Source: Desulfocapsa sp.
GTDB lineage: Bacteria > Desulfobacterota > Desulfobulbia > Desulfobulbales > Desulfocapsaceae
Direction of reading: 5' to 3'
NCBI GenBank assembly: GCA_022712975.1
Contig: JAFLJO010000035.1
Coordinates: forward strand, 1-38,443
Length of the DNA stretch: 38,443 bases
A program made the translations under genes and the position numbers. The notes below the pieces were generated by a model. The model was given only the letters and a program-made list of their open reading frames with translations. It was not told the DNA's origin and did no database searches. This document shows positions 1 to 7,769 of this stretch, piece by piece. Within the stretch, counting starts at the first letter, position 1. The number at the start of each line of letters is the position of its first letter.

Positions 1-315
1 CATTTAGGTAATCGTGTTGGTTTCTCTCCGCTGGGGGGGGGGCAAATCAGAGGCCAGAAACCAGAATAGTTTGCAGCCAGAGGCGGTAGGCTATGAAGGT
101 TCTTTGTGGTTTCCGAATTCTTTCTCTGATTTAATTTTATAGAACTTAAAAAACAGGCAACTAAGGAGCGAGGCGGTCGAGTAGACCGATTTCACCATAT
201 CATCTCAGAAAGTCAGATGGTTACCATGTATCTTCAAAACGCCTCGTCGCACGCGACTACTACGTGCTACACCCGTCGTCTTTCTCAGCAATCTGATGAA
301 ATCAAGCCCCTCACA

Positions 316-348
316 GAACCGTGCTTGCGCTATTTACGCACACGGCTC
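316..348 (-). ncRNA. Group II intron domain V hairpin
   Basis: Read on the minus strand, the 33-nt element begins GAGCCGTGTGCG and ends GCAAGCACGGTTC. It folds as two helices around a two-base bulge and carries the catalytic AGC-type triad region in its lower stem. It is followed by TGTGAGGGG, as is usual after domain V in bacterial introns. This is the strongest single signature for the intron call. Confidence 0.85.
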
Positions 349-432
349 CTCAACAGCACACTTCACAGAGAAACTACCACTCTCTGCTATGCGTTTCAGT
401 TTCGTTGCTACACTTTCTTCATTACTGTGCAT
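334..432 (-). pseudogene. Remnant of intron-encoded protein N-terminus
   Basis: A 32-codon minus-strand frame contains TKLKRIAE, which resembles the N-terminal 'TKL.RIAE' stretch of many group II intron reverse transcriptases. It then runs straight into domain V, where it stops. No RT motifs (such as YADD), maturase X domain or HNH domain follow. The reading is that the protein gene was removed by one internal deletion and domain V was kept. The match is short, so this is an inference. Confidence 0.4.
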
Positions 433-1086
433 GATGTGTATTTCTCCGTCACACTGTTACTGTTGCAATGGCCTTTCCTCTTCCGGCATTACCCGGCCTC
501 ATCAGTACTACGCCATTGTCCGACTCCCTACAGAGCTTCGGTTGGTTCTCGCTTTGTTATCACTTGTCCCATCCTTACTCTTTCCTTCAGAGACTCTGTA
601 GGGTCTGTAGGGTCTCCCTGGGTTGCCGTGTATTCCCTGTATCCAACATGCCATCGTCTTCGACCCCGGAGAAGCAATGCAGCACTTGCCAGTATGCACT
701 GCATTATTGAGACTTCCACATATTTAACTGCGTCGTCCTTCTCGTTTACAACTTTCGAGGCTCAATCCGTTCAACTTTCGCTTACGGCCTGCTGTCTTGA
801 TCCCTCTGTGCTTAACCTTTGGAATTACTCCCGCCGGCCCAAAGTTCTCTATCCGGTGACTGGCCTGCCTTGCCGGAACGGGACTTCCGCCCGTTGGAAT
901 ACACGACCTTGCCCGGCCGCACTAAATAACTTGAACATTCGCATCTCATCTTCAGGCCTGACCTAAACTTGAGCGCGACTTTGTTCAAGTTATTTAAGCC
1001 TCGTTCCTAATCAGAACGATTTAGTGCGTAGCACCTAACTAATCTGGATTCTGTCCTCTGGCTTCTGGTTTCTGATATCCCCTTAG

Positions 1087-1614
1087 CTACCTCTGCGTGG
1101 AAAGTATATTTAACGTTTTAATATAGATTTTCTCTGAAAGATCATCAATTATTTCTTTGAGTGCCTCTTTTTCATTATCAGAACTTTCAGATGAACTGCT
1201 TCCCACCTTGTACTCTTCACTCCACACTTCCTTACCGACTTCCATAAGTACCTTTCCACTCTCTATATCTTTCAAGATATACCGAACAGTGAGCAGGATT
1301 TTAACCTCAGTTGCATCATTTCCTGCACCGTAAGCGAGGCTTGGCAGATCGATGGAAATAATCTCACCTGCAAGGATGAGTTGTGCGCCTTCTTTTTGCC
1401 GGATTACTTTTATGGACCCGGACTTTTGATACCAGCGTACCAGAGACTGATATATTTTAGCATCAAGCAGCAGTGCATTAGTTCGGTTGTGCCATGTGGT
1501 TATGTACAAATCACGATCAGGACCCGTATAAACATAAGGGTTACGATAGCCGCAGGATGCAAAAAGAAAAACGACGAGAAGTATGGAAGGGAATATAATT
1601 TTCCTTATTTTCAA
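1087..1614 (-). CDS. lptE: LPS-assembly lipoprotein LptE
   Basis: Probable LptE, the outer-membrane lipoprotein that plugs LptD and helps deliver lipopolysaccharide to the surface. The N-terminus is a lipoprotein signal: MKIRK, a hydrophobic run, then FASC with the lipidated Cys at residue 21. The body is a small alpha/beta domain of the LptE/DUF4136-like size, with a Ser/Glu-rich patch near the C-terminus. I prefer the TTG start at 1614, which has GGAG seven bases upstream and gives a textbook signal peptide. An ATG at 1662 would add 16 residues but has no ribosome site. The gene follows leuS on the same strand, an arrangement known from Gram-negatives. The family is divergent, so identification rests on the signal peptide, size and neighbour. 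The R4 repeat abuts its 3' end. Confidence 0.72.
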   Translation of the reverse strand: MKIRKIIFPSILLVVFLFASCGYRNPYVYTGPDRDLYITTWHNRTNALLLDAKIYQSLVRWYQKSGSIKVIRQKEGAQLILAGEIISIDLPSLAYGAGNDATEVKILLTVRYILKDIESGKVLMEVGKEVWSEEYKVGSSSSESSDNEKEALKEIIDDLSEKIYIKTLNILSTQR

Positions 1615-1682
1615 TTGGCTGCTCCGCAATGGCTGAGTTGAGTAATATGTTAGTAACCACATATTTATCGATTATGTAATCT

Positions 1683-4184
1683 TCAAATCACAATATTAAC
1701 AAGTTTCTTCTTAACGACAATAACTTTTTTGATGGTTTGCGTGCCAATAAATTTTAGTACATTCTCATCTTTCAATGCCATTTCCTCAAGAGCAGCATCG
1801 TCAATATTAGCAGGAACTTGGAGCCTTGAGCGAACTTTACCTCGTACCTGAATAACAATTGTTAATTCATCTTCTCTTGCAGCTTCTTCATCCCAGGTGG
1901 GCCATGGCGTATTCTCAATTGAATCGTAATCTCCATGGCTTGTTGTCCAAAGCTCAGAACAAAAATGGGGAACCATGGGACTTAAGAGAACAAGAATAGA
2001 GTCAATTGCTTCACTCATAACAGGACTTGAAATATTTTCCTTTTTGTTACTGCCACTAAGACTTGATAAGGTATTAAAAAGTTCCATTACAGCGCTGATG
2101 GCAGTGTTGAAATGAAAGTTATGTTCGATATCATTGGTAACCTTTTTAATCGTCTGATGGGTTTTTCGATGCAGCTCACGTTCAGATTGATTTAAGCTGG
2201 CAGATGCTATATTTCCACCTTCTGAAATACTGGATTTATGAGCTTGCACAAAGCGGAAAATCCGGTTTAGAAACCTGTGGCAGCCTTCAACACCCTTAGG
2301 GTTCCATTCAAGATCTTTCTCAGGAGGTGCAGCAAAAAGGGAAAAGAGTCTTGTGGTGTCCGCACCATATTCACTGATTAAATCACTGGGATCTACAACA
2401 TTTCCCTTGGATTTAGACATTTTTGAACCATCTTTGATAACCATTCCCTGGGTAAGGAGATTGGTAAAGGGTTCATCAATGTCAAGGTAGCCCAGATCAC
2501 GAAGAACTTTTGTAAAAAAACGTGAGTAAAGAAGATGGAGAATTGCATGTTCAACTCCTCCAATATATTGGTCGACTGGCAGCCAGTGAGTTGCTTCTTC
2601 CCGGTTTAGCGGAGAGTCTGTAAAGCGCGGGCTTGCATAACGTGCAAAATACCATGATGATTCAACAAAAGTATCCATGGTGTCGGTTTCTCTTTTGGCC
2701 TTTCCACCACATTTTGGACAGCTGGTTTCAAGGAAAGAGTTTCGCTGGTGAAGAGGAGCGCAATCATTTTGCTGAGATTCTCTATCTTCAGGAAGCGTAA
2801 CAGGTAATTGTTCCACGGGTACTGGCTGTACTCCGCAGCTATCACATTGAACCATCGGAATTGGAGCGCCCCAATAGCGTTGTCTGGATATTCCCCAGTC
2901 TCGTAGACGATAGGTGATGTGAGCATCACCAAAACCTTCGGATTTAGCAAAGTCAATGATTGCCTGTTGAGCCTTATCCGATTCCATCCCTGTAAAACTA
3001 CCGGAATTTCCCAAGAGTCCCTGGGATGTGGAAGCTTCCTCCATGGTGTTAGCATCTAATTCGCTATCCATCGGGACAACAACAATCTTAATGGGAAGCT
3101 TATATTTTTTTGCAAACTCAAAATCTCGCGGGTCATGGGCAGGAACCGCCATGACTGCGCCGGTTCCATAGCCCATGAGGACAAAGTTTGCGACATAAAT
3201 AGGAATCGTATCACCATTAAAAGGGTTGATGCAGCAGCATCCGGTATCAATACCCTCTTTTTCAGTTAGATCCTGATTGGATTGCTGTTGTTTTTCCGTG
3301 ATAATTCGTGCAGTAAATTCTCTTATTTCACTTTCTCTGGGATTATTCTTTAACAGCAGGTCAAGCAAAGGGTGTTCAGGCGCAATGGACATAAAGGTAA
3401 CACCAAAGATGGTATCTGGTCTGGTGGTGAAGATTGAGAGTTTTTCACGCATGCCTTCAATCTCAAAATCAGTTTGCAGACCAGTGGATTTACCAATCCA
3501 ATTACGCTGCATAGTAACAACTTTGCTGGGCCATCCACTTAGTGTATCAAGACCATCGAGAAGTTCTTCAGCATAATCTGTGATTTTGAAAAACCAGCCA
3601 TTCATTTTTCTGGCTTCAACGAGTTCATCGCAACGCCAGCAGGTACCGTCAATCACCTGTTCATTGGCAAGGACGGTATGGCAGGATTCGCACCAGTTTA
3701 CAGTTGTGGTTTTTTGATACACCAGATCTTTCTCATACATCTCAAGGAAAATCTGTTGTTCCCATCGGTAATATTCAGGGTTACAGGTGGCTACTTCTCT
3801 ATCCCAATCATAGGAAAGACCAAGTTGTCGCAACTGATTACGCATATAATCGATATTTTCATAGGTCCAGCGGGCAGGGTGGGTATTGTTTTTAATGGCT
3901 GCATTCTCGGCTGGTAAGCCAAAAGAATCCCAGCCCATGGGATGTAAAACATTAAAGCCGCGAAAGCGTTTATAGCGGGCTACCACATCACCGATGGAAT
4001 AATTCCGCACATGGCCCATATGTATCCGGCCGGATGGATAGGGAAACATTTCGAGTACATAATATTTCTTTTTTTCACTATCGGCGCTTACCCTGTAGGT
4101 TGCATCACTCAGCCAGCGGTTCTGCCATTTTTCTTCAATGGTCTTGAAATCGTAGAATATTTCCTGTGTCTCTTGTGCACACAT
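1683..4184 (-). CDS. leuS: Leucyl-tRNA synthetase
   Basis: Class I aminoacyl-tRNA synthetase that charges tRNA(Leu) in the cytoplasm. At 833 residues it is close to the usual bacterial length. The HIGH-type motif is HMGH (residues 55-58) after FPYPSGRI. The CP1 editing domain is visible with TTRPDTIFG, followed by the GTGAVMAVPAHD segment. A Cys-rich zinc module (CDSCG and CPKCGG) lies in the middle. The second catalytic motif KMSKS is at residues 588-592 (DGSKMSKSKGNVVDP). The C-terminal anticodon-binding and Leu-specific domains end with the usual GKVR(S)RLQVP stretch. It starts at ATG 4184 with AGAGG upstream. It lies 77 bases downstream of dnaB and 20-70 bases upstream of lptE. Confidence 0.98.
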   Translation of the reverse strand: MCAQETQEIFYDFKTIEEKWQNRWLSDATYRVSADSEKKKYYVLEMFPYPSGRIHMGHVRNYSIGDVVARYKRFRGFNVLHPMGWDSFGLPAENAAIKNNTHPARWTYENIDYMRNQLRQLGLSYDWDREVATCNPEYYRWEQQIFLEMYEKDLVYQKTTTVNWCESCHTVLANEQVIDGTCWRCDELVEARKMNGWFFKITDYAEELLDGLDTLSGWPSKVVTMQRNWIGKSTGLQTDFEIEGMREKLSIFTTRPDTIFGVTFMSIAPEHPLLDLLLKNNPRESEIREFTARIITEKQQQSNQDLTEKEGIDTGCCCINPFNGDTIPIYVANFVLMGYGTGAVMAVPAHDPRDFEFAKKYKLPIKIVVVPMDSELDANTMEEASTSQGLLGNSGSFTGMESDKAQQAIIDFAKSEGFGDAHITYRLRDWGISRQRYWGAPIPMVQCDSCGVQPVPVEQLPVTLPEDRESQQNDCAPLHQRNSFLETSCPKCGGKAKRETDTMDTFVESSWYFARYASPRFTDSPLNREEATHWLPVDQYIGGVEHAILHLLYSRFFTKVLRDLGYLDIDEPFTNLLTQGMVIKDGSKMSKSKGNVVDPSDLISEYGADTTRLFSLFAAPPEKDLEWNPKGVEGCHRFLNRIFRFVQAHKSSISEGGNIASASLNQSERELHRKTHQTIKKVTNDIEHNFHFNTAISAVMELFNTLSSLSGSNKKENISSPVMSEAIDSILVLLSPMVPHFCSELWTTSHGDYDSIENTPWPTWDEEAAREDELTIVIQVRGKVRSRLQVPANIDDAALEEMALKDENVLKFIGTQTIKKVIVVKKKLVNIVI

Positions 4185-4239
4185 AAGGGGTCGGCCTCTT
4201 TTTTCTTGTCGAATTTGTGGGGAGAGAAGTTATCAGTGT

Positions 4240-4257
4240 TCAGTTACGAATAACTGA
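4240..4257 (-). terminator. Small hairpin between dnaB and leuS
   Basis: TCAGTTA-CGAA-TAACTGA is a perfect 7-bp stem with a tetraloop, four bases after the dnaB stop codon. No U-tract follows, so termination is doubtful. It may be a processing site or a worn end of an R2 repeat, whose tail also contains GTCAGTTAC. Confidence 0.3.
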
Positions 4258-4261
4258 CGTA

Positions 4262-5656
4262 TTATTCTTCAGACTGAAAACCAGCGGGTTCATCATAACC
4301 GCTGAGATTTTCAAACATAGTGAACTCTTTAAGGAATGTCAATTTGACTGTGCCTGTGGGGCCGTTTCTCTGTTTGCCGATGATGATCTCAGAAATACCG
4401 ATATTGGGGTTGTCGGCAGCCTTATTGTACACTTCGTCTCGATAGATAAAACAGATTACATCAGCATCCTGCTCAATAGCTCCAGATTCACGAAGATCAG
4501 ACATCATTGGTCGTTTGTCAGTTCTGCTCTCTAAACTTCTGTTAAGCTGTGAGAGTGCAATAACAGGAACTTTAAGTTCCTTGGCCATGGCTTTTAATGA
4601 TCTTGAAATCTCACTGATTTCCTGGGTTCTGTTTTCTATTGAATTTCTACCGCGCATAAGTTGCAGGTAATCTACAATAACCATTCCAAGTGGGTGTTGG
4701 GCTGCGAGACGACGAACCTTGGCACGCATTTCCAGCACAGAAATTGCCGGGGTGTCATCTATAAACATGGGAGCTTCGGTTAGCATACCAACTGCACGGA
4801 TAAGTTTTGGCCAATCGTCTTCGTGCAGTTTTCCTGTACGAACTCTTTGAGAATCTATGCGACCTACTGAACAGAGTAGCCGCATGGCCAGCTGTTCCTT
4901 TGACATCTCAAGACTGAATATGGCTACTCCAGTCTTGTCGATAAACGCAGCATTCTGAGCGATATTCATTGCAAGAGCAGTTTTACCCATGGATGGGCGG
5001 CCTGCAAGAATAATAAGATCCGAGGGTTGGAAACCGGCAGTCATTTTGTCAAGTTCAGCGAATCCGGTAGGGACTCCGGTGATCATTTCTTTTCGCTTAA
5101 AGAGTTGTTCGACGGTTTCAAAGGCTTCGGGGATAATGCTTTTTAATGGTGTAAAGCTTTGATTGGATTTACTCCGTGCTATTTCAAAAATGGCCTGTTC
5201 TGCTTCATCAACCAGGATGTCAATATCTCCCTGCTCTTCATAACAGCGGCTGGCAATCTCGGTATTTACAGCTATGAGGTTTCGCAGAACCGCTTTTTGA
5301 CGGATAATTTTGGCATAATAAGTGAGATTGGATGTTACAGGAACAATGGAGGTAAGGGTCGCAAGATATCCAACTCCTCCAGCTGCTTCGAGACAGTTTT
5401 TATTCTTTAAATGATTTGAAACTGTAATGATGTCCTGTGGTTCGTTTTTTTCAAAAAGTACAATCATAGCTTCAAAAATCAGCTTGTGATTATCTTTATA
5501 AAAATCGTCACTTACAAGCAACTCAAGGACTGCCGAGAGCGAATGGTCGGCAAGGAGTATGGTGCCAAGAACAGATTGTTCAGCTTCGACATTCTGGGGT
5601 GGTATCCTTCCGGCAACGGCTGCAACCGATGGTGAATCTGGTGAGGGTGAATTCAT
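4262..5656 (-). CDS. dnaB: Replicative DNA helicase DnaB
   Basis: Hexameric 5'-3' helicase that unwinds the chromosome ahead of the replication fork and recruits primase. The length, 464 residues, is typical. The N-terminal domain starts at PPQNVEAEQSVLG (residues 19-31). After a linker, the RecA-like ATPase carries Walker A GRPSMGKTALAM (Lys225), Walker B with VIVDYLQLM, and the EISRSLKAMAKEL and ALSQLNRSLE.R motifs. The C-terminus ends in an acidic tail. It lies downstream of rplI, separated by an R2 repeat and a hairpin. The rpsF-rpsR-rplI-dnaB order is conserved in many bacteria. Confidence 0.98.
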   Translation of the reverse strand: MNSPSPDSPSVAAVAGRIPPQNVEAEQSVLGTILLADHSLSAVLELLVSDDFYKDNHKLIFEAMIVLFEKNEPQDIITVSNHLKNKNCLEAAGGVGYLATLTSIVPVTSNLTYYAKIIRQKAVLRNLIAVNTEIASRCYEEQGDIDILVDEAEQAIFEIARSKSNQSFTPLKSIIPEAFETVEQLFKRKEMITGVPTGFAELDKMTAGFQPSDLIILAGRPSMGKTALAMNIAQNAAFIDKTGVAIFSLEMSKEQLAMRLLCSVGRIDSQRVRTGKLHEDDWPKLIRAVGMLTEAPMFIDDTPAISVLEMRAKVRRLAAQHPLGMVIVDYLQLMRGRNSIENRTQEISEISRSLKAMAKELKVPVIALSQLNRSLESRTDKRPMMSDLRESGAIEQDADVICFIYRDEVYNKAADNPNIGISEIIIGKQRNGPTGTVKLTFLKEFTMFENLSGYDEPAGFQSEE

Positions 5657-5694
5657 TACTGAGTCGTGTGAAATGATGCCCTGTGGGCAGTAAG

Positions 5695-5783
5695 TAATCG
5701 GTAATCGGTATTAGGTATTCGGTAACTGACTATTTATCTAGGTAGAATCCCTGCAGAAAATTTAATTTTCCGATACATTAAAT
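5695..5783 (-). repeat. R2 interspersed repeat, copy a
   Basis: On the minus strand it reads ATGTATCGGAAAATTAAA, then a GC-poor spacer, GTCAGTTACCGA and reiterated ATACC/TAATACCGATTACC units. It matches copies at 16895, 18908 and 30387. It is non-coding, in the gap between rplI and dnaB and about 40 bases upstream of the dnaB start. Confidence 0.7.
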
Positions 5784-5801
5784 TGATAGTACAAATGACA
5801 A

Positions 5802-5836
5802 CACACTGTGCAGGGTATGAAAACCCTGACAGTGTG
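5802..5836 (-). terminator. Hairpin downstream of rplI
   Basis: CACACTGTGCAGGGT (5802-5816) pairs with ACCCTGACAGTGTG (5823-5836), with one bulged base and a six-base loop. It sits 65 bases after the rplI stop. The T-tract is weak on both strands (TTGTCATTT on the minus strand, TGTTTT on the plus strand), so it may attenuate rather than fully stop transcription into dnaB. Confidence 0.4.
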
Positions 5837-5900
5837 CTGGTGTTTTGCTAATAGATTAATGATAATTAGCAAAAAAGAAAACTATTCAAACAGTTACTGC

Positions 5901-6365
5901 TCAGGCTTCTTCTGTTTCAACAAGGGGAACAACTGCTACAGTGATGTCCACAGTAGTTTGAAAGCCTACTTTAATTGTTACACGGTTTTCTCCAAGCTCT
6001 TTAATGGGCTCCTGGAGGAGAATGTTTTTCTTATCTATTTCAACACTTGTGTCTTCAGCTAGCTTATTGGCTATATCACTTGAAGTAACAGAACCAAAAA
6101 GTCTGTCCTCACCTCCTGTGAGCATGGCAATGCTGAGGGTAGTTCCTGCCAGCTTTTTGGCAAGTGCTTCGGCTGCCTTGGTATCTTTTTCAATGCGAGC
6201 CTGGATCTCAGCCTGATTTTTCTCAAAAACAGTTACATTGGCAGGAGTTGCAGCAACCGCCTTTTGCTGTGGGAGAAGATAATTACGACCGTATCCGGCT
6301 TTTACCTTAACGATATCGCCTTCTCTTCCAAGCGTGTCAATTGTTTCTTTTAATATAACTTCCAT
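5901..6365 (-). CDS. rplI: 50S ribosomal protein L9
   Basis: Binds domain V of 23S rRNA near the base of the L1 stalk. The 154-residue protein begins MEVILKETIDTLGREGDIVKVKAGYGRNYLLPQQKA, the diagnostic L9 N-terminal domain. A long helix rich in Ala, Glu and Lys follows, then the C-terminal RNA-binding domain. I chose ATG 6365 because AAGGAGAT lies just upstream; a longer frame to 6401 adds 12 residues unlike L9. It is the fourth gene of the rpsF operon, separated from the DUF2232 gene by an R1 palindrome. Confidence 0.97.
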   Translation of the reverse strand: MEVILKETIDTLGREGDIVKVKAGYGRNYLLPQQKAVAATPANVTVFEKNQAEIQARIEKDTKAAEALAKKLAGTTLSIAMLTGGEDRLFGSVTSSDIANKLAEDTSVEIDKKNILLQEPIKELGENRVTIKVGFQTTVDITVAVVPLVETEEA

Positions 6366-6446
6366 TGTAATCTCCTTAACTTCATTCGTATAACAACCCA
6401 TGCTATTGCAAAGGATGTAATGTATCTAACGCAGTAAGTACCCCAT

Positions 6447-6493
6447 GGAACGTACACGAAATAACTTGAACATCTTATTTCGTTCCCGTTCCT
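6447..6493 (-). repeat. R1 palindromic repeat, copy b (short form)
   Basis: GGAACGTACACGAAATAAC, TTGAACATC, then TTATTTCGTTCCCGTTCCT: both ends of R1 with almost no internal sequence, 47 bases. It can fold into a long hairpin. Its last bases overlap the TAG stop codon of the DUF2232 gene (6492-6494), so the repeat forms part of the coding end. Confidence 0.75.
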
Positions 6494-7460
6494 ATGAATC
6501 AGTTTCCTGCTCAGTTTTGTTTAATCGTCTAATGTCGGTCCAGACATCTACTACTCCAAGAATTCCAAGAACAATCACTCCAAAAGTTTGGAAGAAGAGA
6601 AGTACATAAATCAAGGTACGCAAAAATAAAGGTACACTCCATTTCGAAAAATAGAAAATCATAATTGCAATGCCTTGAAAGCAATATAAGAGACCGCTAA
6701 TCATCAGAACATTTATTCCGATGGTTCTGCTTGATTCCATAGGCAGCATGACAAAAATTGCAGAACCAATTAAAACCCAGACTAATTTTTCCGGTAATAC
6801 CCAGTACCTGTATGCCGGCCAAGGTCCTGATCCGGTATTTTTGTGAAGCATTCGATTCCCGATTGCCATTGTAAGCCAGGTAATCAAAAGGGTAATACAG
6901 GCTAATATGCCTGGCATTACTTTGGGAATCCAAATCTTCATTTGATCAAAAGTCTGTTCGAGAAAAAACAGGGTCTCAGCTGGTACAGAATTGTTTAGCT
7001 TATAATATTTGATCGCTTCATCCATTCCCTGATTAAATGAACTAATCAAAAGAGTATATGGATGGTGCTCAAGTCCAAAAGTGAGAACAGATGTAACAAG
7101 CACCCACGATCCCGCAAGTGCAAGTGTTCCTTTTATACCGGCCAGGGCTATGGAGTCTCCGTTTTCGACGGAATCTGCAAGTATGAACCCCATGGGTATT
7201 AAGGTTAGCGCAAGCAGTAACGGCCCAAGCATCTGGAACGCAATGCCTGCGACACATGCAAGCACACATCCAACCAGGATGTATTTTTTCCCTTTGATTT
7301 TGCCGTATCGTCTAAGATAGTAAAAAATCAAAAGAGGAAGGAACGCATGTACCCATCCAAAAATGGCTCCTAGTAAACCAGGAAGAAGAATAACCACAGT
7401 GACAAGTAAAATATGCTGAACATATTTTGTATCATCAGCCTTCTCATTGTCCATGTTCAC
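6492..7460 (-). CDS. DUF2232 (YybS-like) integral membrane protein
   Basis: Function unknown. The 322-residue protein has about eight hydrophobic segments spread over its length, starting with VTVVILLPGLLGAIFGWVHA. It includes a loop around residues 140-175 between membrane segments and a short charged C-terminus (RRLNKTEQETDS). DUF2232/YybS-family proteins sit between rpsR and rplI in many Desulfobacterota and some Firmicutes, exactly as here. The family resembles S-components or ECF-like membrane proteins in general appearance, but no substrate can be named. It is co-transcribed with the ribosomal genes by position (43 bases after rpsR). The stop codon is supplied by an R1 repeat, so the original C-terminus may have been altered. 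Confidence 0.85.
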   Translation of the reverse strand: MNMDNEKADDTKYVQHILLVTVVILLPGLLGAIFGWVHAFLPLLIFYYLRRYGKIKGKKYILVGCVLACVAGIAFQMLGPLLLALTLIPMGFILADSVENGDSIALAGIKGTLALAGSWVLVTSVLTFGLEHHPYTLLISSFNQGMDEAIKYYKLNNSVPAETLFFLEQTFDQMKIWIPKVMPGILACITLLITWLTMAIGNRMLHKNTGSGPWPAYRYWVLPEKLVWVLIGSAIFVMLPMESSRTIGINVLMISGLLYCFQGIAIMIFYFSKWSVPLFLRTLIYVLLFFQTFGVIVLGILGVVDVWTDIRRLNKTEQETDS

Positions 7461-7503
7461 TGGCTTGTCACCTCAATAACTTCAATAAAATCAATGAAAC
7501 TGA

Positions 7504-7743
7504 TCACCTTTGGGTGGTGCCTGAGTAAGGAAGCAGTGCGATCTGACGAGCACGCTTAATAGCTTCACAGAGTTGTCTCTGATGAGAAGCACAGGTTCCA
7601 TAAATACGCCGTGGAATAATTTTACCACGCTCAGTAACAAAGTTACGAAGAGTTTTTGGATCTTTATAGTCGACGCTCATTTCTTTGTCTGTACAGAAAC
7701 GACAAACTCTTTTTCTTTGAAATATTCTTTTCTTAGGGGGCAT
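7504..7743 (-). CDS. rpsR: 30S ribosomal protein S18
   Basis: Small-subunit protein that pairs with S6 on the platform of the 30S subunit. The 79-residue sequence has the family core [22 protein letters not shown] and the [24 protein letters not shown] ending. The N-terminal CRFC plus later Cys residues suggest the zinc-binding form of S18. It starts at ATG 7743, 26 bases after rpsF, with a GGAGATT ribosome site. Confidence 0.97.
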   Translation of the reverse strand: MPPKKRIFQRKRVCRFCTDKEMSVDYKDPKTLRNFVTERGKIIPRRIYGTCASHQRQLCEAIKRARQIALLPYSGTTQR

Positions 7744-7769
7744 GATAATCTCCTGAATGGAATGTGGTA

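Larger units (their letters stand above)
176..922 (-). mobile_element. ORF-less group II intron (bacterial, chloroplast-like type)
   Basis: On the minus strand the element starts GTGCGGCCGGGCAAGG at 922, the GUGYG start expected of a group II intron. It carries a domain V hairpin at 316-348 and ends CTACTCGAC at 176, with a candidate branch-point A seven bases from the 3' end. The region before domain V has text typical of the segment ahead of the intron-encoded protein, including a frame reading MGQVITKREPTEAL (around 530-570) and AGTCGGACAATGG. The intron is about 747 nt and has no room for a reverse transcriptase/maturase, so it must be a deletion derivative that would need a maturase in trans, or be dead. 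Between domain V and the 3' end an enlarged domain VI is suggested by pairing of 288-300 with 185-198. A 249-codon plus-strand reading frame (217-966) is antisense to the ribozyme and is not a gene. Confidence 0.82.
165..1006 (-). repeat. R1 palindromic repeat, copy a, interrupted by a group II intron
   Basis: The minus strand begins GGAACGAGGCTTAAATAAC, followed by TTGAAC, and ends GTTCAAGTTATTTA / intron / CGCCTCGCTCC. Removing 176-922 joins the last two parts into a near-perfect inverted copy of the first end. This is the end structure of the other R1 copies (6447, 25073/27011, 30294, 31558 and 31733). The element sits inside R4 with CTAA on each side (161-164 and 1007-1010), which could be a target-site duplication. 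Confidence 0.7.
41..1077 (+). repeat. R4 interspersed repeat, copy a (interrupted)
   Basis: The outer parts (about 41-164 and 1011-1077) match the uninterrupted copy at 8539-8758 almost base for base. The ends are inverted: degenerate runs of CAGAAACCAGAAGCCAG at the left and CTTCTGGTTTCTGATA at the right. There is no coding capacity. The right end stops about 10 bases from the lptE stop codon. Relative to the 8.6 kb copy, some 845 bases are inserted after GGCAACTAA and are flanked by CTAA on both sides. A run of ten G (33-42) precedes the element. The MITE-like nature is an inference. Confidence 0.8.

Noticed and set aside
508..719. Two short minus-strand frames (63 codons each), one with MGQVITKREPTEAL
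   Set aside because: They fall in the intron region just before where its protein would start; they support the intron call but are not independent genes.
217..966. 249-codon plus-strand reading frame, rich in Ser, Thr, Leu, Cys
   Set aside because: It is antisense to the group II intron, has no domain I recognise, no ribosome site and biased composition. Such frames are common opposite these introns.
3277..3576. 99-codon plus-strand frame inside leuS
   Set aside because: It is fully antisense to a well-conserved synthetase gene, with no family features.
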